Source: Bacteroidales bacterium
GTDB lineage: Bacteria > Bacteroidota > Bacteroidia > Bacteroidales > M50B96
DNA length: 64,000 bases
NCBI GenBank assembly: GCA_021740905.1
Contig: JAIOYV010000001.1
Span: forward strand, 1-64,000
Reading direction: 5' to 3'
Within the stretch, counting starts at the first letter, position 1; each line of letters opens with the position of its first letter. Positions 46,603-55,099 of the stretch are shown one piece after another. The notes beneath the pieces were generated by a model. That model was not told the DNA's origin, searched no databases, and was given only the letters and a program-made list of their open reading frames with translations. The position numbers were made by a program, and so were the translations under genes.

Positions 46603-47364
46603 CTAATTAGAAGCCGCCAGTTTCTCGAACATCTCCAGCAGATCATCACGTTTGCGCGAGGCCACCGGGATTTTAATTTCGTTTTCCAAAACCACATGCC
46701 CCCCTTCGGCTTTCTCGAAACGGTTGATGTGCCGCATGTTTATGAGGAAAGATTTATGCACACGGAAAAAACCTGTTTCGCTCAACATATCGTCGTATTC
46801 TTTTAGCGTGCACGACACCATAATCTTATTCCCGTTCAGCATGTTCACGGAAGTGTATCCCCCCTCCGATTCGCAATAATTAATGTCGCATACTTTTACC
46901 AGATGGATATTATCATACGTTTTCAGGATGATCTTTTTCTTGTTGTTAGAGGCATCTAGTTGTAGATTTTCTTCTAGAGTGTTTAGTTGTGTGTTGAAAT
47001 CCTTTTGGTATAGCTTTTCTGCCCTTTCGGCGGCAGCGCGCAGATCGGCCGGGTCGACAGGTTTTAGGAGATAGTCGATGGCACTGAACTTAAAGGCTTT
47101 GATGGCATATTTGTCGTAAGCCGTAATAAAGATCACCTTAAAATCGACCGGCTCCAATTTTTTAAGCAGGTCGAAACCTGTGCCGTCGTTCATTTTTATA
47201 TCTAACAACACCAGGTCGGGATGGTATTTCCGTATCGTATTTACACCACTTTCTACACTATCGGCAGTTGCAACCAGCTTTAAATTGGGACAAAAGCCAA
47301 CAACCATCTTCTCCAGGGTCTGGCGAATATGAGGTTCATCGTCGATGATAATGGCATTTAACAT
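46603..47364 (-). CDS. LytTR response regulator
   Basis: 253 residues from the internal ATG near 47364, chosen because MLNAIIIDDEP is the normal start of a receiver. The upstream TTG extension of 17 residues is unlikely. The receiver has Asp8-Asp9, acceptor Asp55 (PDLVLLDIKMND) and Lys in LLKPVDP. The LytTR domain (about 150-250) includes YCESEGGYTSV and GFFRVHKSFLIN. It is highly similar to the regulator at 6599 but has an intact acidic pocket. It is co-directional with the surface cluster upstream and with its kinase downstream. Confidence 0.92.
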   Translation of the reverse strand: MLNAIIIDDEPHIRQTLEKMVVGFCPNLKLVATADSVESGVNTIRKYHPDLVLLDIKMNDGTGFDLLKKLEPVDFKVIFITAYDKYAIKAFKFSAIDYLLKPVDPADLRAAAERAEKLYQKDFNTQLNTLEENLQLDASNNKKKIILKTYDNIHLVKVCDINYCESEGGYTSVNMLNGNKIMVSCTLKEYDDMLSETGFFRVHKSFLINMRHINRFEKAEGGHVVLENEIKIPVASRKRDDLLEMFEKLAASN

Positions 47365-47460
47365 GCGGTGTTTTAACTTTCTTTCAAATGTAAGTAATTT
47401 CATAATTCCCCCCAAATTTTTTATTTATTTCAATAACTTTTATTTGCTGAATCTCTTTTT

Positions 47461-47515
47461 CAGTCTCCAGTCGGCAGTTCTCAGTCGGCAGTCCACAGTC
47501 CACAGGTCTCAATCG
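47461..47515. repeat. Tandem CAGTCGGCAGT-type repeats
   Basis: Irregular units such as CCAGTCGGCAGTTCTCAGTC lie upstream of the LytTR gene, inverted relative to the array at 46545-46602. Confidence 0.5.
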
Positions 47516-47653
47516 GCTTCGACATTTTCCAGTCCCCAATTGGAAACTATAAACCCTCATACTTCAATTGGGGTTCCCCAGCCCCAAATCGAATGTCCTT
47601 AATCTTGATGGTTTATAGGACGTGGCTGCATGGATTGGTGGATTGGCGGTATT

Positions 47654-47679
47654 TAGAGACGCGATAAATCGCGTCTCTA
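47654..47679. repeat. Family-R palindrome
   Basis: TAGAGACGCGAT and ATCGCGTCTCTA form a near-perfect stem. It is the same family as 50596, 52187 and 53662. Confidence 0.7.
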
Positions 47680-47707
47680 CATTCGTCACCCTCCCGTCCA
47701 GCCAGCC

Positions 47708-47740
47708 ACTCACGTTGTGACTCAAAGGCACGCCGTGAGT
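47708..47740. repeat. Degenerate family-P palindrome
   Basis: ACTCACGTTGTGACT and a partly matching arm ending CCGTGAGT. It is the weakest member of the family. Confidence 0.5.
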
Positions 47741-47858
47741 ATGAACAACAACCCAATGCCTTTTTTTTCTCTGCGCCAACCCTATTGATGTTTCCTTTTC
47801 TTTTCATTGTCAGATCTTTTTCGTTTATCTTAAAATGTTCGGGTTTTAGTGGCCTATC

Positions 47859-47879
47859 GAGACGCAAGCCTTGCGTCTC
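47859..47879. repeat. GAGACGCAAG palindrome, copy 1
   Basis: GAGACGCAAG and CTTGCGTCTC are perfect arms around one base. An outward-similar copy lies at 47938-47958 and a half copy near 55680. Confidence 0.7.
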
Positions 47880-47937
47880 TACACTCGTTTTTAAAAACCT
47901 TTTACTGGGTTGATGGCTGGCGGAGCAGGTGACAGTA

Positions 47938-47958
47938 GAGACGCAAGGCTTGCGTCTC
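47938..47958. repeat. GAGACGCAAG palindrome, copy 2
   Basis: The arms GAGACGCAAG and CTTGCGTCTC are perfect, with one base between. It lies 37 nt after the end of the LRR gene. Confidence 0.7.
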
Positions 47959-47995
47959 ATTATTAATATCCAACCGCCTGCCCCAAAAACCCTTG

Positions 47996-50506
47996 TCATT
48001 GCCCCGCCACCTTAATTATTTTTTTCGTTACAATTCCATCATCGCTTTGAAATTTGATAAAATACATCCCGGCAGAAAAATCGCCTAAATCCAAAACTAT
48101 TTCATTCATGCCCGACACATTGGTTGTAAACTGCCAGGATTTTACCTTCACGCTATTTACATTGAAAATCTCTATGCTGATTTCTTTATCATGCAATCCC
48201 TCTATGCTGATATATATAGCATCATTAGCTGGATTTGGTGATACCATAAAACGAGGTTCTCTTACTGTTTGCTCTTCTGTTGCGATAAGACATGCAGCTT
48301 CTATCTCCCAAATATCGTTGCAGCCGACTGCATTGCTGTCGATCTGTGCAGGTCCATTATGAAAAATGTAGTTACATACGCTTTGCACGTGACAATGCGA
48401 AAGCAAAGGGTTGTGTTCAATGTGTAAGTCCCCTATAGTAACAGGGTTTATATTCCTAATCCCTTCAATTGAAATCAGCGAATCATTGTTCAATAAGTGA
48501 ATTCCATGTATGGCATTATACCCTCCTGCCAGAATTTCATACCCAACAGATTTCAATGAATCAAGTCCATCTAAAGATTCAAGCGCATCGTTTTGTTGCA
48601 CACACAATATTCCTTCTATTATAGTTAGTTTTTGTAAAGCATCGAGGCTTTTCAGTCTTGGATTACCATCATACCAATCATGACCAATTTTCAAACTACC
48701 ATTCACTTGGCTTAGATTTTCAAGTCCTGAAATATTTATTATTGAATCGTTCCCCCAAATCGAAAGAGAACCTCCAATAAACTTTAGGCTATCTAATCCA
48801 GTCATGTCTTTAAGTCTGGGGTTTTCTGAAATTAACACCGATCCGATAATCGAATCTGTTTTTACAAAACCTTCAAGGCTCACTAAAGAAGAGTTTTCCG
48901 AGATTGACACCGACCCAATTGCAGATAAGTTTACAAATCCTGTTAGGCTATCTAATGAAAAATTATTTACAATGCGAATATTACTACAAGAGATAAGATT
49001 AGGCATATCCGGCAAACTCATTAACAAGGAATCATTGACTATAGAGAAAAATCCTAAAGAATAAATATTATTAAAGTTATCAAGGTTTTGTAACGACGGA
49101 TTATCATTAATATATAAACTTGAGCAATGGTTTAAGTTTGAAAATGCCAAAATTTCTGGAAGTAGAATATTGTTTATAATTTTTAGAGCACCCCAAAAAT
49201 GTGACAAATTCTGAAATCCGCTCAAACTATCCAACATATTGTTTCCTTCAATTCGAGAAGAATTCATGGAAACAAGACTAGAAAAACCATTAATACTTTC
49301 CAGCAAAGGGTTGTCAACAATATTAAAATACCTTAACGAATCGAGATTTTCGAAACCATTGATTGATATCAATGTAAGATTCTCAGAAATAGTTAATTCA
49401 TTGCCTATGGTGGTTAGGTTTTCGGATCCTGTGATAGAGCTCAGTCCATCATTGGCCTCAATAACAAGATAGCCCCCAATATAATTCAGGCTATCAAGTC
49501 CTGATAAATCAGACAAAGTGGTATTTCCACCAATTCTCAGGTACCCGTTAACTGAGTGTAAATTTGAAAGATTAGACAAATCTGTCAAAGATGTATTATT
49601 CATAATTCTTACATCACCGTTAATAATAGTTGTGTTGCCAAAACCTTCAAAGGACAAAAGGCTGGGATTCGATTGGATAATTAAATCTCCACTTACTGTA
49701 TCAATATTATCAACGTTAAAAATATTTTCAAGAACAGGATTTCCCTGAATCATAATGCTTCCGCCAATATGGTTTACATTATCAAGTATATATAAATTTG
49801 ATAATGAGGCATTGTTGCAAATATCTAAACCATAGCCTGATGTTCCATTAATAGTGGTTAAATTTTGCAACCCGGATAAATCAGAAAGGAGGGGATTTGA
49901 ACTAATTGTAAGCTCACCCTCAATTGTAGTTAATCCCCCAAGCGATGATAAATCGGTAAGAACCTGATTGTCACGAATCTCAATATCCCCTCCAACCGAA
50001 ACCAAACTATCCAATCCATTTAGAGATGTTAAGGCATCTAAAATTACGAGTTTTATCCCTCCTGTAATTGAGCTTAAATTATTCAGTCCTGTTAAACTTG
50101 TCAAAACACTGTTTGTGCCTATAGATAATCCAACATTGCCAGTCCCCGTCCCGATGGAGGTTAAATTTTCAAGACCAGTTAAGCTGGAAATGGAGGTGTA
50201 TGAAAGATATAGTCTGCCCCCAATTGTAGTTAAGTTATTTAATCCTGAAAAATTGCTTAGAAGACTGTTTGAGTAAATATTTAATTCACCTCCAATAGCT
50301 GTTAAACAGCTCAACCCATTCAGATTGGAAATGTTTCCTCCAATCCAAACATCACCCTCGATTTCAGTACAACCCGGATAGTTCACCTGAAAACTGTCAA
50401 TTTCCGCTTGTGTACTAAAAGTGATTCCGTTTGGCAAGCATCCTTGCCCATACGAGAAAGATTGAAGCATCATTCCCAATACAAAAATTAGTAGTATTCT
50501 TTTCAT
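47996..50506 (-). CDS. Large leucine-rich-repeat surface protein, T9SS
   Basis: 836 residues. The signal peptide and N-cap (CLPNGITFSTQAEIDSF ... YPGC) are nearly the same as in the 446-residue paralogue at 3144. Some 25 L-domain-like repeats follow, then the cysteine cap (SHCHVQSVCNYI ... AVGCN ... EAAC) and a T9SS sorting domain ending KKIIKVAGQ. It is the last structural gene of the minus-strand cluster before the LytTR/LytS pair. Repeat number, not sequence type, is the main difference from the shorter LRR proteins. Surface binding is inferred. Confidence 0.87.
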   Translation of the reverse strand: MKRILLIFVLGMMLQSFSYGQGCLPNGITFSTQAEIDSFQVNYPGCTEIEGDVWIGGNISNLNGLSCLTAIGGELNIYSNSLLSNFSGLNNLTTIGGRLYLSYTSISSLTGLENLTSIGTGTGNVGLSIGTNSVLTSLTGLNNLSSITGGIKLVILDALTSLNGLDSLVSVGGDIEIRDNQVLTDLSSLGGLTTIEGELTISSNPLLSDLSGLQNLTTINGTSGYGLDICNNASLSNLYILDNVNHIGGSIMIQGNPVLENIFNVDNIDTVSGDLIIQSNPSLLSFEGFGNTTIINGDVRIMNNTSLTDLSNLSNLHSVNGYLRIGGNTTLSDLSGLDSLNYIGGYLVIEANDGLSSITGSENLTTIGNELTISENLTLISINGFENLDSLRYFNIVDNPLLESINGFSSLVSMNSSRIEGNNMLDSLSGFQNLSHFWGALKIINNILLPEILAFSNLNHCSSLYINDNPSLQNLDNFNNIYSLGFFSIVNDSLLMSLPDMPNLISCSNIRIVNNFSLDSLTGFVNLSAIGSVSISENSSLVSLEGFVKTDSIIGSVLISENPRLKDMTGLDSLKFIGGSLSIWGNDSIINISGLENLSQVNGSLKIGHDWYDGNPRLKSLDALQKLTIIEGILCVQQNDALESLDGLDSLKSVGYEILAGGYNAIHGIHLLNNDSLISIEGIRNINPVTIGDLHIEHNPLLSHCHVQSVCNYIFHNGPAQIDSNAVGCNDIWEIEAACLIATEEQTVREPRFMVSPNPANDAIYISIEGLHDKEISIEIFNVNSVKVKSWQFTTNVSGMNEIVLDLGDFSAGMYFIKFQSDDGIVTKKIIKVAGQ

Positions 50507-50554
50507 AGCTTTAGTTTTTAATGATTTATGTTTTTAAAATTTCATATTCGTTTG
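50507..50554 (-). promoter_or_regulatory. Conserved 5' leader of the LRR gene
   Basis: On the minus strand it reads CAAACGAATATGAAAT, then an A-rich stretch with ACATAAATCATT before the ATG. It closely matches the leader at 3096-3143. Confidence 0.5.
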
Positions 50555-50595
50555 TTTAAAATGGGTAGGTCAGGGGGGCAGCGGATTGGTGGTTT

Positions 50596-50623
50596 GTAGA
50601 GACGCGATTAATCGCGTCTCTAC
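50596..50623. repeat. Family-R perfect palindrome
   Basis: GTAGAGACGCGATT and its exact reverse complement form a 28-nt perfect palindrome. It is paired with the family-P palindrome at 50644. The same R-then-P pair occurs at 52187/52238 and 53662/53713. Confidence 0.8.
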
Positions 50624-50643
50624 GTTCACCGTCTCAGCCATCC

Positions 50644-50676
50644 ACTCACCGGGTGACTCCGAGTCACCTGGTGAAT
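50644..50676. repeat. Family-P palindrome after the serine hydrolase gene
   Basis: ACTCACCGGGTGACT pairs with AGTCACCTGGTGA around CCG. It starts 16 nt after the serine hydrolase stop on the minus strand. Confidence 0.7.
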
Positions 50677-50762
50677 AAAATCAGAATAGCCTTAACTTAT
50701 CACCAACTTCTTAGTCACCCTGCCCGACCCGCTTTGCAAGGTGATGAAATATATTCCGGATG
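50670..50762 (-). repeat. 93-nt 3'-end module shared with the phosphoesterase gene
   Basis: The reverse complement matches 6273-6365 at 91 of 93 positions by eye. It spans the last 24 codons, the stop and the 3' flank of the serine hydrolase gene. Confidence 0.85.
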
Positions 50763-52095
50763 AAAATTCGTTGCAATTGAGTTGATAGGCTCCTGTTTTT
50801 CTCATTCCCAGAGGAATGTGTTTTAAGTCTTGCCCAATAATATTTCTGACAATCAATGATACCTCAGTTCCCTTTTTAAGGTCGAAATGAATGTTTACTA
50901 TGTCTGTGGCCGGATTAGGATAGATATTCATTTCTAAATTGCAGGCTTGGGGGGCTTCTACAATATTAATGTAGTTTAAGGCATAATCGAATAGATATTC
51001 AACTATCGTATCAATATGTTGCTCTGAATTTGTTGTGACAACAACACCGGATTCTTCGTCTTTACAGAAATAATACTCGGCTGCATAACCTCCGCCTCCT
51101 CCATTATGTCCCCAAACAGTCCGACTGCCATAATTCTCTGTTTTGTACATTCCCAATCCATATTTATCCAAATTTGAATTTTGGACGGTTGTCATGGAAT
51201 TAATTGAGGCTAATGATAAAATCGTTTGGTTATTGAAAGATCCATTGTTCAGTAACATGATTACAAAATTGGCCAGTTCCAATGCTGAAGTCCGTAATCC
51301 AATTCCCGGATATGCTGGGTGGCCTCTGTGCGCGTTTGCTGTAAAAGTACCTCCTGCGTAATCGTACCCCACGGCCACACTATCCACATTTAACTCGTTC
51401 AGAAACCATGCAGATGAGTTCATCCCTAAAGGAGTGAGCAAGGAGTCTCTTACATACTGGTGGAAGCTTATGCCGGTTAGAGGTTCTATCAGGTAGCCTA
51501 ACAATGCCATTCCATAATTATCGTAATTATAGCCGGTTCCCGGAACCTGGTTGTAAAAATTGTTCGTGTTGTAAAAATTACCGGTGGCCGAAAGATAATT
51601 TTCCATAAAGTATCCCAAAGACATTGCAGGATCACCATTTACAACAAAGTTGTTGAAGTTCCAGTCGTTAATTGTGGATGTGTGGTTCATCAACATTCTG
51701 GGTGTAATGCTATCGATGCCATTGTGTGGATTGCTAACCTGAAAAGGCAAGAAGTTGTTGATGTTTTCATCCAATCCTACGATTTGTTTGTCGACTAATT
51801 GCATGACACAAGCAGTTGTGATGGACTTGCTAATCGAAAAAACATTGAACAGGGTAGAGTCGCCAACCAGTGTGCTATCCTGGAGGTTCATGTATCCATA
51901 GTTATTATTCCAAATCACCGAACCATCTTTAACAACACATGCCGACAATCCGGGTACATGGAAGTTTTGCATATTAGCAATTATGAAACTGTCCAAATCC
52001 ACCGTGTCAATCGACAAAGCAGAGTTTGATTGACCAGATACCGAAAACACCAGGCCAATACCTAAAATGAGTAAAGTAAATTTTAATGATTTCAT
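50692..52095 (-). CDS. Secreted serine hydrolase (beta-lactamase/DD-peptidase fold), T9SS
   Basis: 467 residues with a signal peptide ending VSGQ (residue 22). The catalytic SxxK is Ser87-Ile-Ser-Lys90 (VFSISKSITTA). The YxN motif is in YNYDNYGMALLGYL and the third motif is HNGGGGGYAAEY, typical of class C beta-lactamase-like esterases (PF00144). The C-terminal sorting domain ends KKLVIS and is almost identical at DNA level to that of the phosphoesterase at 4574. Peptidase, esterase or amidase activity is possible. It is third in the minus-strand surface cluster. Confidence 0.88.
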   Translation of the reverse strand: MKSLKFTLLILGIGLVFSVSGQSNSALSIDTVDLDSFIIANMQNFHVPGLSACVVKDGSVIWNNNYGYMNLQDSTLVGDSTLFNVFSISKSITTACVMQLVDKQIVGLDENINNFLPFQVSNPHNGIDSITPRMLMNHTSTINDWNFNNFVVNGDPAMSLGYFMENYLSATGNFYNTNNFYNQVPGTGYNYDNYGMALLGYLIEPLTGISFHQYVRDSLLTPLGMNSSAWFLNELNVDSVAVGYDYAGGTFTANAHRGHPAYPGIGLRTSALELANFVIMLLNNGSFNNQTILSLASINSMTTVQNSNLDKYGLGMYKTENYGSRTVWGHNGGGGGYAAEYYFCKDEESGVVVTTNSEQHIDTIVEYLFDYALNYINIVEAPQACNLEMNIYPNPATDIVNIHFDLKKGTEVSLIVRNIIGQDLKHIPLGMRKTGAYQLNCNEFSSGIYFITLQSGSGRVTKKLVIS

Positions 52096-52145
52096 AGCTT
52101 TTGTTTTTAATGATTTATGTTTTTCTAAAATTTCATATTTGTTTG
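52096..52145 (-). promoter_or_regulatory. Conserved 5' leader of the serine hydrolase gene
   Basis: On the minus strand CAAATATGAAATTTT is followed by an A-rich ACATAAATCATT stretch to the ATG, a close variant of 50507-50554. Confidence 0.45.
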
Positions 52146-52186
52146 TTTAAAATGGGTAGGTCAGGGGGGTGGCGGGTTGGTGGTTT

Positions 52187-52214
52187 GTAGAGACGCGATT
52201 AATCGCGTCTCTAC
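52187..52214. repeat. Family-R perfect palindrome
   Basis: It is identical to the 28-nt palindrome at 50596-50623 and lies in a segment of about 60 nt upstream that is also alike. Confidence 0.8.
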
Positions 52215-52237
52215 ATTCGCCGCCTGCCCTGCCGTCC

Positions 52238-52270
52238 ACTCACCGGGTGACTCCGAGTCACCCGGTGAGT
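52238..52270. repeat. Family-P palindrome after esterase gene
   Basis: ACTCACCGGGTGACT and AGTCACCCGGTGAGT form a perfect 15-bp stem around CCG. This is the best-preserved member. Confidence 0.75.
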
Positions 52271-52284
52271 TTGCAGGGGAAGTA

Positions 52285-53577
52285 CTACTGCCCCGCCACC
52301 TTTATTATTTTTTTGGTTACAAATTCATCACATACCTGCAAGCGAACAAAATAAACCCCGGCAGGATATTCCGATAGCATAAAACGGAATGAATGTTCCC
52401 CCGGTGGTTGTTTCTCCACCTGTAAAGTGGCCAGCTTTTGGCCTATATTATCATACAGACTGATGCCTATCCTGCCTGCCAAGGTAAGGGAGTAGTTCAG
52501 GTTTACCTGGTCGGAAGCGGGATTGGGGAAAATTGTAATGCCGAATGTGGGTTCAAAAATCGTTGGTATACCTATTGTTTCGAAGGAATGGTTTATTATT
52601 GAATCCATCCAGTGCATCCCGTTTATCCAGGCCAGTGTATTGGTTGAATGGCCTCCGGGGTTGAAATTAGTGGTGTACTTAATATTGTCGTTAATGTATT
52701 GGTCGAGGCTGTCCATAAATGTTTCGTAGCTGGTGTAGGTGGGATATGGATCGGTGGTGCCGCAAGCCAGATACCAATCAAATGGCCCATGGTTGACCAT
52801 GTCTTTTACGCGGCGGCTTACATCAAACTCATGCCATTTGTCAAGGGTGCCGTTTACCCAATCTCCATTGTTGTCGAAAGGGATATCGATTTGGTTGGTG
52901 CCGTTGTTGAGGTTTGGCGAAAAAGCCCCGCAAAAGGTAAAAAAGGTTTTGGTGTATTTGCCTGCATTATAGTTCAACTCGTACGAATTGTTTTCGTTGT
53001 AGCACAGGTCTTTCCAGGCGTTCAAAACGGAATCGGACCAGGCCAGGAAAGCAAAGTTGGGGAAACAGGCCCTGAACTTTTCGGGGTATTTGGTGGCAAA
53101 ATAGGCCGCCGCAAAACCTCCCGTCGATTCCCCGGTTATCAGCCTGAAACGTTTATCGCTCTTCGCCCTGAAATTGCTTTCGACAAAAGAGATGACATCC
53201 TGGATAAAATAATCCTCGTACGATCCGTATAGCTCAGAGTTCATAAAACAACTCCCCAGAAACTGACTGCACGAACCATCGGGGACTACAAAAATTGCCG
53301 GAGGGTATTCAAGTGTATCCATGCGATAATTATAGTATTTCTGTGCAGGGAAGAGTCCGTCCGTTTGGTCTTCGTCTTCTTCGTGCAAATAGTAAATGGT
53401 CGCATATTCCTGTGCAGCATCCACATAATAGATCGAAGGCAGGTAAATGTCGACCATCCGGTTTTCTTGCAGTGTTTCACTGTAGAAAGGGATTTCTAGG
53501 CGCATGAATTTTTGTGCATTTAGGTTGAACACAAAGCCGCACAACAGGCTTATCGAAAAGAGTAGGATATTTTTCAT
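52285..53577 (-). CDS. Secreted esterase-like protein with altered oxyanion motif, T9SS
   Basis: 430 residues. The signal peptide (MKNILLFSISLLCGF ... NAQ) is nearly the same as that of the esterase upstream. The putative-esterase fold retains the nucleophile Ser151 in ITGESTGG and a His in NPGGHSTNT. The oxyanion loop, LHGAGGD in its paralogue, reads LHEEDED here, and the residue after Ser is Thr rather than Met. Altered specificity or loss of activity is possible. The T9SS sorting domain ends KKIIKVAGQ. It is the second gene of the minus-strand cluster. Confidence 0.86.
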   Translation of the reverse strand: MKNILLFSISLLCGFVFNLNAQKFMRLEIPFYSETLQENRMVDIYLPSIYYVDAAQEYATIYYLHEEDEDQTDGLFPAQKYYNYRMDTLEYPPAIFVVPDGSCSQFLGSCFMNSELYGSYEDYFIQDVISFVESNFRAKSDKRFRLITGESTGGFAAAYFATKYPEKFRACFPNFAFLAWSDSVLNAWKDLCYNENNSYELNYNAGKYTKTFFTFCGAFSPNLNNGTNQIDIPFDNNGDWVNGTLDKWHEFDVSRRVKDMVNHGPFDWYLACGTTDPYPTYTSYETFMDSLDQYINDNIKYTTNFNPGGHSTNTLAWINGMHWMDSIINHSFETIGIPTIFEPTFGITIFPNPASDQVNLNYSLTLAGRIGISLYDNIGQKLATLQVEKQPPGEHSFRFMLSEYPAGVYFVRLQVCDEFVTKKIIKVAGQ

Positions 53578-53661
53578 AATCTTAATATTTAATGGTTTTT
53601 TATTTCATATTCGTTTGTTTATAATGAGCAGGGTCTGGGGGCTGAGGTGGTTTAGTGGTTC

Positions 53662-53689
53662 GTAGAGACGCGATTAATCGCGTCTCTAC
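53662..53689. repeat. Family-R perfect palindrome
   Basis: It is the same 28-nt palindrome as at 50596 and 52187, followed by the family-P copy at 53713. Confidence 0.8.
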
Positions 53690-53712
53690 CTAAACCGCCC
53701 TCCCGGGCAGCC

Positions 53713-53745
53713 ACTCATGGTGTGACTCAGAGTCACACCGCGAGT
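53713..53745. repeat. Family-P palindrome after esterase gene
   Basis: ACTCATGGTGTGACT and AGTCACACCGCGAGT form an imperfect stem. It lies 16 nt after the stop codon of the esterase gene at 53761. Confidence 0.65.
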
Positions 53746-53760
53746 ATGCACGTGTGCTAT

Positions 53761-55062
53761 CTACTGCCCCATCACTTTAATAATTTTTCTAATTGTAATT
53801 CCTTCCTCACTTTCAAGCTTAATGAAATACATCCCGGCAGGATATTTTGACAGGTTGTAACGAAGGGCAATTTCTCCCGGCAGTTGCTTTCCATCTTCAA
53901 GTACGGCCAGCAATTTTCCATAGATATCCCGGATTTCAAGCTTTACATTGCATGGCTTTGATAATTTATAAGAGATATTTACCTGATCGGATATTGGGTT
54001 GGGGTAAATCCTGAATGGGATTGAAGCTGAAGTGGAATTAATGGAGTGTAGTAAATAGGGTGAGTTTACAAAAGATTCGTAAAAAATGGAGTCGATGAAA
54101 TGTAAGCCCAGATACCATGTATATGCATGGTATTCATGGCCCCCATTAAAAAAATAACTGCTGTAATCAATATTATAGTATTCGAGGCTGTCCATAAACA
54201 TTTGGTAGGTAGGATATATCATCATATAATCCGTTTTGCCGGCACCCAGAAACCATGCAAGTGAATCGACATTTTGCAGGTCTTTGACCCTACGACTGCA
54301 ATCGAAATGATATCCTTTATTTATCGAGGTATCAACCCAATTTCCCATTGAGTCAAACAAAGGCTCTACATAATAAGGGGGCAAATCCATATTTGGTGTC
54401 CAACCACCCAGCGTAGTTATATGAACTTGTGACAAGAAACCTGCATTATAATTTAAAATATAGGAGTTGTTCTCATTATACACCAAATCCCTCCATTCAC
54501 TTAATGTCGTATCAGGAAAGGCTAATGCCCCGATATAAGGAAAACAAACCCGAAAACTGTCGGGGCAATTTAAAGTAAGCCAGGCCGAGCCAAAGCCCCC
54601 CATCGACAATCCGCATATTGCCCGGAAATTTTTCTCAGGTATTGCCCGGAAATTGCTTTCAACAAATTGGATTACATCCTGCATTACAAAATCTTCGTAG
54701 TTTCCATACAACGGCGAATTAACCCACATACTACCCATATAGGGTTCACACGATCCATCGGGGCATACGAAAATGGCAGGTGGTGAAGATATGTCGTTAT
54801 ATCCTTCATGAAGTTGATAATAAAGGCTTGCTTCCGTGGACCCCGATCCTTCATCCCCTCCAGCTCCATGTAAATAATATATGGTAGCATACTTTTGATC
54901 TGGATGCAGATAATAATCACCCGGGATATAAACATCTACCTTTTTTACCATTTCCAATGCCTCGCTGTAAAAGGAAGCATCGAACCTTATATAGTCTTGT
55001 GCATTTAGGTTGAAAACAAAGCCGCACAACAGGCTTACCGAAAAGAGTAGGATTTTTTTCAT
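53761..55062 (-). CDS. Secreted esterase D-like alpha/beta hydrolase, T9SS, first gene of cluster
   Basis: 433 residues with signal peptide MKKILLFSVSLLCGF ... NAQ. The oxyanion motif is LHGAGGD, the nucleophile is Ser153 in CGLSMGG and the catalytic His is in NGGHEYHAY. The T9SS sorting domain ends RKIIKVMGQ. It is the active-site-complete paralogue of the downstream esterase and of the plus-strand esterase at 1788. It follows the third LytTR-box promoter with a leader of about 30 nt. Confidence 0.88.
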   Translation of the reverse strand: MKKILLFSVSLLCGFVFNLNAQDYIRFDASFYSEALEMVKKVDVYIPGDYYLHPDQKYATIYYLHGAGGDEGSGSTEASLYYQLHEGYNDISSPPAIFVCPDGSCEPYMGSMWVNSPLYGNYEDFVMQDVIQFVESNFRAIPEKNFRAICGLSMGGFGSAWLTLNCPDSFRVCFPYIGALAFPDTTLSEWRDLVYNENNSYILNYNAGFLSQVHITTLGGWTPNMDLPPYYVEPLFDSMGNWVDTSINKGYHFDCSRRVKDLQNVDSLAWFLGAGKTDYMMIYPTYQMFMDSLEYYNIDYSSYFFNGGHEYHAYTWYLGLHFIDSIFYESFVNSPYLLHSINSTSASIPFRIYPNPISDQVNISYKLSKPCNVKLEIRDIYGKLLAVLEDGKQLPGEIALRYNLSKYPAGMYFIKLESEEGITIRKIIKVMGQ

Positions 55063-55099
55063 AATCTCATGTTTTTAAAAGTTAGTTTCAACAATGAGA

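Larger units (their letters stand above)
47365..47995. other. 630-nt repeat-rich gap
   Basis: No supported gene is present. It holds microrepeats (47461-47515), one family-R palindrome (47654-47679), one degenerate family-P palindrome (47708-47740) and two GAGACGCAAG palindromes (47859-47879 and 47938-47958). Confidence 0.55.

Noticed and set aside
47613-47999. A 128-codon minus-strand frame downstream of the LRR gene
   Set aside because: It runs through four palindromic repeats, and its residues (SVETQGLRLDR and similar) come from those repeats. It is not a gene.
50596-53689. Regularly spaced palindromes as a CRISPR array
   Set aside because: Spacings are over 1 kb and contain whole genes. 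There are no short spacers and no cas genes.
47996-55062. Surface cluster as an integron-type cassette array
   Set aside because: The gene borders are repeated, but no integrase or attI-like site is seen, and the palindromes lack attC-type core sites. I keep only the modularity claim.
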